A stretch of DNA of 5,185 nucleotides from an uncultured Bacteroidia bacterium (GTDB lineage Bacteria > Bacteroidota > Bacteroidia > SpSt-205): NCBI GenBank assembly GCA_937995505.1, contig CALKJV010000177.1, positions 1-5,185 on the forward strand, given 5' to 3'. Positions within the stretch are counted from its first letter, which is position 1. Each line of letters begins with the position of its first letter. The notes below the pieces were generated by a model. It was not told the origin of the DNA, did no database searches, and saw only the letters and a list, made by a program, of their open reading frames with translations. Position numbers and translations under genes: made by a program. Of the stretch, positions 1 to 5,185 are shown one piece after another.

Positions 1-667
1 TATAAGGGGAAACTTTGCTGACCTTACTGAACTGCTGGCCTCTCACGGCATCCGGCAGGTAACGGGCATTTTGGCTGACTTAGGCGTGTCGGGGCACCAG
101 CTGGATACGCCGAGGCGGGGCTTTAGCTATCGCTTCCCAGCGCTACTGGATCTACGGATGGACCCTACCCAGGGTGAGCCTGCCGCCCAGTGGCTTGGGA
201 AGCTTAGCGAAGCCCACTTAGCGGAAATTCTGCACACCTACGGCGACCTACCTAAAAGTCGCGCCCTTGCCGCCCAGATTCGGCGGCGCTGGCATCCGAC
301 TTTTTCTACGACTGACTTAGCGGAGTGCGCCCGAGCGGTGTATGGCTTTGCTGCCCCGCGCTACCTCGCCCAGCTCTTCCAAGCCCTGCGCATCGCCCTC
401 AACGGCGAACTGGAAGCCCTGGAAGCGCTTCTTGCCCAAGCCCAGGCCCTCCTCCCTAAAGGCGGACGCCTCGTAGTGCTTACTTACCACAGCGGCGAAG
501 CGCGCCGCATCAAAAAGCTCTACCAATCTCCCACCTCCGAAGACCCCCTCACCGGCCAGCGTACCTACGCCTGGAAGCTCTTGAGAAAGATACGCCCTTC
601 TGCTGAAGAGATCCAACGAAACCCTCGGAGCCGTTCGGCAACCTTATGGGTATGCGAGCGAAACTAA
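1..667 (+). CDS. rsmH: 16S rRNA m4C1402 N4-methyltransferase RsmH (MraW), 5' partial
   Basis: RsmH uses S-adenosylmethionine to methylate N4 of cytidine 1402 in the 16S rRNA decoding centre. The reading frame is already open at the left edge (first full codon at base 2). The residues before base 71 (GNF, then GILADLGVSGHQLD) are a conserved RsmH core block, so the TTG at 71 is an internal Leu codon, not the start. Judged against the usual length of about 300 residues, roughly 80 N-terminal residues with the first SAM-binding motif lie outside the window; 221 residues remain. Further family blocks are RRGFSYR, LDLRMDP, TYGDLPKSRALAAQI, LFQALRIALNGELEALE, GGRLVVLTYHS and a C-terminal NPRSRSATLWVCER. 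One oddity is HSGEARRIK where the family normally has HSLEDR-VK. The stop overlaps the start of the ftsL-like gene by 22 bases. The identification is firm; activity is inferred from the family. Confidence 0.97.
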   Translation, partial: IRGNFADLTELLASHGIRQVTGILADLGVSGHQLDTPRRGFSYRFPALLDLRMDPTQGEPAAQWLGKLSEAHLAEILHTYGDLPKSRALAAQIRRRWHPTFSTTDLAECARAVYGFAAPRYLAQLFQALRIALNGELEALEALLAQAQALLPKGGRLVVLTYHSGEARRIKKLYQSPTSEDPLTGQRTYAWKLLRKIRPSAEEIQRNPRSRSATLWVCERN

Positions 668-969
668 AAGCCCTCTGGCGGCAAATAAATCCCTTCTGGT
701 GGATACCACGCCGGCTGGGAGTGGTGTTTTATGTGGCTTTTTGGCTGCTGGTGTATGTAGCTACGCAGTACCGAGCCGAAAAGAAGGTTCGGGAGCTCCA
801 TCGGCTGCGTCGAGAACTCTCCGAGAAGCGCGCCATTTACCTGCAGCTCAATGCCAGCGTAAGTCAAAAACGCAGCTACTCTGCCCTTAAGCCGGTTTTA
901 GACAGCTTAGGGCTCGTGCTGCCGCAGGAAGCTCCGACCGTGCTTTCCCTCCCCCCTGCCTATGAGTAA
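646..969 (+). CDS. ftsL: FtsL-like septum formation protein (small bitopic, coiled-coil)
   Basis: This 107-residue protein has the expected FtsL layout. A basic cytoplasmic N-terminus (residues 1-23, rich in Lys, Arg and Trp) precedes one membrane segment at about 24-42 (LGVVFYVAFWLLVYVATQY). A charged heptad-like helix follows at about 43-75 (AEKKVRELHRLRRELSEKR) and then a short tail, SALKPVLDSLGL, with a Pro-rich end. FtsL proteins have no enzymatic role: they form a periplasmic coiled coil with a DivIC/FtsB-type partner and help recruit and activate FtsW-FtsI at the septum. Sequence conservation is poor, so the call rests on size, topology, the basic juxtamembrane stretch and its place between rsmH and ftsI, where Bacteroidota carry such a gene. 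ATG 646 overlaps rsmH; an in-frame ATG at 652 is an equally plausible start. Neither has a close Shine-Dalgarno sequence. The end overlaps ftsI by 8 bases. Confidence 0.85.
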   Translation: MGMRAKLKALWRQINPFWWIPRRLGVVFYVAFWLLVYVATQYRAEKKVRELHRLRRELSEKRAIYLQLNASVSQKRSYSALKPVLDSLGLVLPQEAPTVLSLPPAYE

Positions 970-3013
970 GGTACTCAAGCGCTTTTATGTGGTGCTGATC
1001 CTAGTAGGCGCGGGGTGGGTGGGGCTGGCGGCGCGGCTGATTTACCTGCAAGTGCGGTATCGGGATGCTTCACCGTATGAAGGATATGCCCAGCGCCCGT
1101 ACCTCCGCAAGGTAGCGGGTGCGCGCGGGAGCATCTTAGCTCGGGATACGACGGTGCTCGCGACGAGCATGCCGCTCTTTCGGGTAGCGGTAGACCCCAC
1201 CGCCTGGAGCGAAGCCGAAGTGCGTGACTCGCTTCCCCTCCTGGCTGAGGGCCTGCATAAGCTTTTCCCGCAATACCATCCCAGCCCCAAGGCGCTGGAA
1301 AAATACCTACGCAGCCGCTGGGAGGCTCGGGATAGGCATGTGTACCTTTTTCCCTATCGAGTACTGCTCAGCTACACCGAAAAGGAAGCCATCCGAACCC
1401 TGCCGCTGCTGCGTCCGGTGCCTGGTCGCAGAGCACTAATCCTGGAGAAGATTACGCATAAGCGCTCCTACCCGTACGGAAACCGAGCCCGCATCACCTT
1501 AGGCTACCTCGTGAATGACTCGGTGGCTTGGCGAGGGCTGGAAAGCGCCTTTCACGAAAAGCTGCGCGGCGAGGAGCGCTGGATCCTCGTGCAGCGCCTT
1601 ACCTCGGGAATTGAGATTCCCTTGGAGCAATTGGATGAGATAGAACCGCAGCCAGGCGGAGACCTCTTTACGACCTTAGACCCGCACCTGCAAGACCTCG
1701 TAAGCCAAGCCTTAGAAGACGCTGTCCAAAAGCACAAGGCCGATGGCGGCGTGGCTATCTTGATGGAGGTGCAAAGTGGGGAGATCCTCGCCATAGCAAA
1801 TGCGGGCGAGCGCTTTAACGATGCAGTGAGTACCCTCTGGGAACCAGGCTCTACCTTCAAGCTAGCGACAGCGGCAGCCCTTCTAGAAGCAGGGATAGTA
1901 CGCCCTACCCAGAAGCTTGTCGTACCCGCCAGCTTGCAGGTAGCAGACCGCACCCTGAGCGACCCCTACGGCGGCGGACAAATGACGCTGGAAGAGGCTT
2001 TCGCCCGCTCTAATAATGTCGCCTTTGCGAGCTTGGGCTATAAGGGCTTTGGGCAGCAGCCTGAGCAGTTTTATGGGTACTTGCGGCAGTTTCGGCTGCT
2101 GGAGCCTACGGGCATTCCCCTCTACCCTGAGCCTCGCCCTGCTTACATCCCCCCTAAAAGCCCGCACTTCAACCCTACGACCCTTCCTTGGCTCGCTATC
2201 GGATACAATATCCAGCTGACCCCGCTGCAGCTTTTGACCTTCTACAATGCCGTAGCAAACGGAGGGGTGTGGGTAGCGCCTCGCTTGGTGCGGGAGATCC
2301 GATACGCAGACGGACGCCGAGAACAGCTCCCTTCAGAACCGCCCAAACGCATTCTCTCACCGACTACGGTGCAGGCTCTGCATCGGCTCTTGCGCGCTGT
2401 GGTGGAGCAGGGCACAGCTCATAGCATCGCTACACCCCTCTACGCCATCGCAGGCAAAACCGGCACTGCCAAAAAAGTCAAAAACCGCACCTACATAAAC
2501 GAGTACCGAGCGTCTTTTGTGGGGTTCTTTCCGGCGGAGCGGCCGCTGTACTCTTGCATTGTAGTCATTGACGGACCGAAAGAAAGCGGCATTTATGGGG
2601 GCGAAGTGGCAGCGCCAGTATTTCGGAAGATTGCCGAGGCTGTGGTGTTTCGTGACCTGCGGGTGGCGCCGCAAGAGCTCCAGCCCAATCCCCAGCGACG
2701 GCAGCCTACCTTGCCCCTCTTAGTTCAGAGCGTCGCAATCCCGCTGTACAATCAGCTCAGCATCTCTACGCCAGACAGGCCGACTACTCCCATTGTACGC
2801 ACAGAAGCCCATAGCCACTATGTGCGCTTTCTGCCGCATCGGCCAGAAATTCCGAGCGGGCTCGTAGGTATGAGCCTTCGCCAGGCCGTGCATCTTTTAG
2901 AGAAGCGGGACTACCGGGTCTTTTGGCAGGGCAGCGGACCGTATGTGACCCAGGTAGAGCTTCGGAGAGAGAAGGAAGTTTTTCTGCGACTGGACCATGA
3001 AAAGCCTTCGTGA
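962..3013 (+). CDS. ftsI: Class B penicillin-binding protein, septal transpeptidase FtsI (PBP3-type) with C-terminal PASTA
   Basis: FtsI is the septal peptidoglycan DD-transpeptidase, anchored in the inner membrane with its catalytic part in the periplasm. In this 683-residue protein a short basic N-terminus precedes one membrane anchor (about residues 8-30). The PBP dimer/pedestal domain follows (about 45-215, with RGSILARD at 55-62 and LATSMPLF). The transpeptidase domain (about 262-560) has all three active-site motifs: STFK at 297-300 (nucleophile Ser297, within EPGSTFK), SNN at 350-352, and KTGT at 499-502. The domain closes with RASFVGFFPAERPLYSCIVVIDGPK and a GGEVAAPVF block. A Pro/Gln-rich linker (about 565-630) leads to one PASTA module (about 631-678). 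The length and single PASTA fit Bacteroidota-type FtsI. ATG 962 lies inside the ftsL end and its upstream bases are pyrimidine-rich with no Shine-Dalgarno match, which suggests translational coupling. The stop overlaps murE by 17 bases. The sequence appears intact and functional. Confidence 0.97.
   Translation: MSKVLKRFYVVLILVGAGWVGLAARLIYLQVRYRDASPYEGYAQRPYLRKVAGARGSILARDTTVLATSMPLFRVAVDPTAWSEAEVRDSLPLLAEGLHKLFPQYHPSPKALEKYLRSRWEARDRHVYLFPYRVLLSYTEKEAIRTLPLLRPVPGRRALILEKITHKRSYPYGNRARITLGYLVNDSVAWRGLESAFHEKLRGEERWILVQRLTSGIEIPLEQLDEIEPQPGGDLFTTLDPHLQDLVSQALEDAVQKHKADGGVAILMEVQSGEILAIANAGERFNDAVSTLWEPGSTFKLATAAALLEAGIVRPTQKLVVPASLQVADRTLSDPYGGGQMTLEEAFARSNNVAFASLGYKGFGQQPEQFYGYLRQFRLLEPTGIPLYPEPRPAYIPPKSPHFNPTTLPWLAIGYNIQLTPLQLLTFYNAVANGGVWVAPRLVREIRYADGRREQLPSEPPKRILSPTTVQALHRLLRAVVEQGTAHSIATPLYAIAGKTGTAKKVKNRTYINEYRASFVGFFPAERPLYSCIVVIDGPKESGIYGGEVAAPVFRKIAEAVVFRDLRVAPQELQPNPQRRQPTLPLLVQSVAIPLYNQLSISTPDRPTTPIVRTEAHSHYVRFLPHRPEIPSGLVGMSLRQAVHLLEKRDYRVFWQGSGPYVTQVELRREKEVFLRLDHEKPS
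2852..2995 (+). other. PASTA module at the C-terminus of FtsI
   Basis: FtsI residues about 631-678 follow the PASTA pattern: a P-GLVGMSLRQAVHLLEK helix start (compare the family's P-vvGm-l-dA---L), a Tyr-Arg-Val strand, a GSGPYVTQ turn, and a final VFLRLD strand. PASTA modules are found on class B PBPs and on Ser/Thr kinases. On PBPs they are thought to stabilise the enzyme or touch peptidoglycan or division partners. This copy lacks the usual Pro-Gly before the last strand (the residues there are ELRREKEV), so it is a divergent example. Confidence 0.8.
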
Positions 3014-4541
3014 GCTTGTAGGGGTGCTGCCGGGCGTGCGTGTAGAAGCATGGCCGGAGGTACCTATCACGCAGCTGACTGCAGATAGCCGGCAGGTGCA
3101 GCCGGGCAGCCTCTTTATTGCCTGGCAGGGCAAAAGCACCGATGGGCACGATTTCATACCGGAAGCCCTTGCCCGAGGGGCTGCCGCCTTAGTGGTAGAA
3201 AAGCCCATCCAAGCCCCTCCTGACATCCCCGTCATACAGGTTCCGAGTGCGCGTCGGGCCTATGCGCTCCTATGCAGTCGGTGGTTTGACCACCCAGAGA
3301 GACACCTCACCCTAGTAGGCATCACGGGCACAAACGGTAAAAGCTCCACGGCCTACTTCCTCTACCAGCTCTGGCGGGGGCTGGGGCATCGCACAGGCCT
3401 CATCGGTACGGTTTTTTGCTTAGCGGAGGAGACCGCTTATCCCGCCACGCTCACTACCCCCGATAGCTACGAGCTGTATCGGCTTCTGCGGCTATTTGTA
3501 GACCAGGGCCTCACGCATGTAGCCATGGAAGTAAGCTCTATCGCCCTAGACCAGCACCGGACCGACGGCCTACCTTTTGCGGGGGCGGTTTTCACCAACC
3601 TCACCCACGACCACTTAGACTATCACGGCACTTTTACGGCGTATCGGGATGCCAAAAAGCGCCTCTTTGACGACTTAGCGCTGGGCAGCTTCGCACTCCT
3701 CAATAGAGACGATCCTAACGGCAGCTGGATGGGCCAAAACACCCCCGCAGAACGCTACACCTACAGCTTGCAGCAAGCGGCCGATTTCTCTCTGCGCCTA
3801 CGGCAGGCAGACCTATGGGGGCTTCAGTATGAGCTCAAAGCCCATCTCATGCCTCCCCCAGCCCAAGGAGGGCTACCTTTCACCGGGCAAGTCTCTAACC
3901 TGCATGCCGCCCTTGTGGGCCGATTCCAAGCGTACAACCTCTTGGCAGCGGTAGCCGCGGCGTTTTTGAGTGCGGGGCAGACAGCGCCCGAAAAAGAACG
4001 CCAGGAGCTCTGGCATCACCTTGCCCAGCTTTCTACCCAGCTGAAAGCCCTCCCAGGACGGCTGGAAGTGGTGCCTTTAGCTGGGCAGCGAATAGGCCTG
4101 GTAGATTATGCCCATACCCCGGATGCGGTAGCTCAGGTCCTACGCATGTTACGCAGTCTCTTGCCCGAGGGAGGAGAACTGATAGCGGTGCTTGGGGCAG
4201 GGGGCGACCGCGACCGCTCCAAACGCGGACCGATGGCCAAAGCCGCCGCGACCTTCGCCCATAGGGTTTTACTCACGAGCGATAACCCCCGAAGCGAAGA
4301 CCCCCTCGCCATCTTAGAAGACATGTACGCCGGCATACCCCCAGAAATGCGCAGTCGGGTAATTCGCATTCCAGACCGAGCTGAAGCTATCCGCACAGCT
4401 ATCACCTTAGCGCCTCCCCATAGCCTCATTGCCGTGCTAGGAAAAGGCCATGAGACCTACCAGGAGATCCAAGGGGTGCGGTACGCTTTTAGCGACCGAG
4501 CGGTATTAGAAGCCTTTCGGGAGGAGCCGTATGCTGGCTGA
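2997..4541 (+). CDS. murE: UDP-MurNAc-L-Ala-D-Glu:meso-diaminopimelate ligase MurE
   Basis: MurE is a cytoplasmic ATP-dependent Mur ligase that adds the third residue of the peptidoglycan stem peptide to UDP-MurNAc-L-Ala-D-Glu. The 514-residue length is normal and all three domains are visible. The N-terminal UDP-binding domain (about 1-100) has TADSRQVQPGSLF and the GHDFI block. The central ATPase domain has the P-loop GITGTNGKSS (108-117), TTPDS (153-157), the EVSS block (178-181), NLTHDHLDYHG (201-211) and YRDAKK, whose Lys220 fits the carbamylated lysine. The C-terminal domain has LPGRLEVV, VDYAHTPDAV (369-378), GGDRDRSKR and GKGHETYQ (482-489). DNPRSEDP (429-436) matches the DNPR signature of meso-diaminopimelate-adding enzymes, as opposed to lysine-adding ones; the substrate is inferred from this. 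P-loop KSS replaces the commoner KTT, and EVSSI replaces EVSSH. ATG 2997 lies within ftsI with no close Shine-Dalgarno match; the end overlaps mraY by 11 bases. Confidence 0.98.
   Translation: MKSLRELVGVLPGVRVEAWPEVPITQLTADSRQVQPGSLFIAWQGKSTDGHDFIPEALARGAAALVVEKPIQAPPDIPVIQVPSARRAYALLCSRWFDHPERHLTLVGITGTNGKSSTAYFLYQLWRGLGHRTGLIGTVFCLAEETAYPATLTTPDSYELYRLLRLFVDQGLTHVAMEVSSIALDQHRTDGLPFAGAVFTNLTHDHLDYHGTFTAYRDAKKRLFDDLALGSFALLNRDDPNGSWMGQNTPAERYTYSLQQAADFSLRLRQADLWGLQYELKAHLMPPPAQGGLPFTGQVSNLHAALVGRFQAYNLLAAVAAAFLSAGQTAPEKERQELWHHLAQLSTQLKALPGRLEVVPLAGQRIGLVDYAHTPDAVAQVLRMLRSLLPEGGELIAVLGAGGDRDRSKRGPMAKAAATFAHRVLLTSDNPRSEDPLAILEDMYAGIPPEMRSRVIRIPDRAEAIRTAITLAPPHSLIAVLGKGHETYQEIQGVRYAFSDRAVLEAFREEPYAG
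4519..4526 (+). promoter_or_regulatory. Shine-Dalgarno sequence of mraY
   Basis: GGGAGGAG lies within the last codons of murE. Its GGAGG core ends 6 bases before ATG 4531, which is ideal spacing. It supports 4531 as the mraY start and is the only convincing ribosome binding site at the four gene junctions in the window. Because it also encodes the murE residues Arg-Glu-Glu, part of the match could be coincidence. Confidence 0.65.
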
Positions 4542-5185
4542 GCTGATGCGATATCTCGGAGAGCGATACGACTGGCCAGGAATGGGACTGGCGCATTACC
4601 TGAGCTTTCGCACGCTGATGGCTGGGCTTACGGCGGGGATTGTGGGCTGGCTGGTAGCTCCGAGCATTATCCGCTGGCTGCGCCGCCAGTCGCTCCAAGA
4701 GACCATCCGAGCAGAAGGGCCCGCTTCCCACTCCAGCAAAAAAGGCACACCCACCATGGGCGGGCTCATCATCGGCCTAAGTTTAGCAGCAGGCGCACTC
4801 CTCTGGGGCGACCTCCAAAGCCCTTATCTCTGGGCCCTCTTGGGGCTAGCCATCGCGCTGGGTACGCTAGGATTCTTAGACGACTGGCTCAAAAAAACCC
4901 GCAATAAAAAAGGGCTCTCCCCCAGGCTCAAGCTCGCTGGACAAGCCTTTATTGCCCTGTGGTTTCTCGTGCTTATGCTGGTAGAGCCCAGCTTTTACAG
5001 CACCCGAGAACACGTACTGCCCAACGGCGTCATCCGTTTAGTGCCTACTTTGCGAGAGGCAGGCTTCCAGAAGGGAGATCGGCTCCTCACCATTGAGGGC
5101 GAACCCTTCTCTTATCGCCAATGGCGCTTCCATCCCCAAAAAGCCGATGGGAGCTTCCCTGCCTACTACCAAGTGCTGCGAGGGA
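4531..5185 (+). CDS. mraY: Phospho-N-acetylmuramoyl-pentapeptide transferase MraY (lipid I synthase), 3' partial, with a PDZ-like insertion
   Basis: MraY is a polytopic inner-membrane enzyme that moves phospho-MurNAc-pentapeptide from UDP to undecaprenyl phosphate, forming lipid I. The first 218 residues are present. The N-terminus resembles Bacteroidota MraY (ERYDWPGMGLAHYLSFR). Membrane segments lie at about 26-46, 76-92, 98-116 and 135-151. Conserved cytoplasmic blocks are KKGTPTMGG (70-78), GFLDDW with the Asp117-Asp118 pair needed for Mg-dependent catalysis, and KKGLSPRLKLAGQ (126-138). The later catalytic Asp and the His-rich loop lie beyond the window. After segment 4, where MraY normally has a short periplasmic hairpin before segment 5, the protein runs into at least 50 soluble residues with a PDZ signature. 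No stop or frame break occurs, so this looks like a genuine insertion. The start is set by the ribosome binding site just upstream, and the gene overlaps murE by 11 bases. A usual MraY is about 360-420 residues, so roughly half or more is missing here. Confidence 0.97.
   Translation, partial: MLAELMRYLGERYDWPGMGLAHYLSFRTLMAGLTAGIVGWLVAPSIIRWLRRQSLQETIRAEGPASHSSKKGTPTMGGLIIGLSLAAGALLWGDLQSPYLWALLGLAIALGTLGFLDDWLKKTRNKKGLSPRLKLAGQAFIALWFLVLMLVEPSFYSTREHVLPNGVIRLVPTLREAGFQKGDRLLTIEGEPFSYRQWRFHPQKADGSFPAYYQVLRG
5023..5185 (+). other. PDZ-like domain inserted in the MraY loop after membrane segment 4 (cut by window end)
   Basis: MraY residues about 165-218 read like the core of a bacterial (HtrA/RseP-type) PDZ domain. 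LVPTLREAGFQKGD (170-183) matches the family's V-p-spA--AGL--GD turn, RLLTIEGEPF (184-193) matches d-I--inG-pv, and a mixed helix/loop stretch is followed by AYYQVLRG (211-218), like the final v-l-v-R-G strand. By MraY topology this loop faces the periplasm. PDZ domains usually bind C-terminal tails or extended peptides; no ligand can be named here. Bacteroidota MraY proteins often carry extra residues at this point, so this may be a diverged version of that insert. The call rests on motif reading, not on a profile search. Confidence 0.65.

Noticed and set aside
71..73. TTG at 71 as the start of rsmH
   Set aside because: The same frame is open to the left edge and encodes conserved RsmH residues (GNF, GI-LADLG); this TTG is the Leu of GILADLG.
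538..550. 13-base direct repeat shared by rsmH (538-550) and murE (4295-4307)
   Set aside because: Both copies encode the same short peptide (SEDPL) in unrelated proteins; a single short match with no flanking similarity is best explained by chance and codon bias.
317..616. 99-codon ORF on the minus strand inside rsmH
   Set aside because: It is antisense to a conserved gene, has no recognisable motif, and is expected by chance in GC-rich coding DNA.
1552..1953. 133-codon ORF on the minus strand inside ftsI
   Set aside because: It is the shadow of the transpeptidase coding frame; Ser/Arg-rich low-quality translation with no domain or ribosome binding site.
2784..3235. Overlapping minus-strand ORFs across the ftsI-murE junction
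   Set aside because: Both are antisense to well-supported genes and show no protein-like features.
215..3430. Recurring word CTTAGCGGA (rsmH twice, murE once) as an uptake or regulatory signal
   Set aside because: Three copies inside coding sequence, in line with the frequent TTA-GCG codon pair; no palindrome, regular spacing or placement near gene starts.
4891..4911. A7 and A6 runs in mraY as a programmed frameshift site
   Set aside because: In the coding frame they read as AAA AAA preceded by C or T, which does not form the X XXY YYZ heptamer, and the zero frame continues with conserved MraY sequence (KKGLSPRLK). They simply encode Lys pairs.

Overview
The window is a fully coding piece of a bacterial division and cell-wall (dcw) cluster, all on the + strand. 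In order it holds rsmH (5' end cut off by the window), a small ftsL-like gene, ftsI (class B penicillin-binding protein with a C-terminal PASTA module), murE, and mraY (3' end cut off). No intergenic space is visible. All four junctions overlap, by 22, 8, 17 and 11 bases, so the genes are almost certainly one operon with coupled translation. I see no internal promoter, terminator, RNA gene, mobile element or CRISPR array.

The layout and several protein details point to the Bacteroidota or a close relative (FCB group). murE runs straight into mraY with no murF between them. The FtsL-like protein is short and very divergent. FtsI is long, carries the EPGSTFK active site and ends in a single PASTA module. 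RsmH has the FQALRI-ALNGELEALE form, and the MraY N-terminus resembles the Bacteroidota form (PG-G, YLSFR, KKGTPTMGG). By eye the DNA is moderately GC-rich and the proteins favour Arg over Lys, which would suit a thermophilic or high-GC lineage. I cannot place it below phylum from this sequence.

The genes act together. MurE (cytoplasm) adds the third stem-peptide residue, meso-diaminopimelate judging by its DNPR motif. MraY (inner membrane) transfers the finished phospho-MurNAc-pentapeptide to undecaprenyl phosphate to make lipid I. FtsI cross-links the resulting peptidoglycan at the septum, with FtsL as a structural partner in the divisome. RsmH methylates 16S rRNA and is the usual upstream member of this cluster.

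The most notable observation is in mraY. Directly after the fourth predicted membrane segment, where the family normally has only a short extracytoplasmic hairpin, the protein runs into a stretch with a PDZ-domain signature (AGFQKGD-LLTIEGEPF, then a YYQVLRG strand). A PDZ-like module inserted into the lipid I synthase would be an unusual architecture. The window ends inside it, so the return to the MraY fold cannot be seen. Smaller points are departures from consensus in RsmH (HSGEA instead of HSLED) and MurE (EVSSI instead of EVSSH), and a strong Shine-Dalgarno sequence in front of mraY only.
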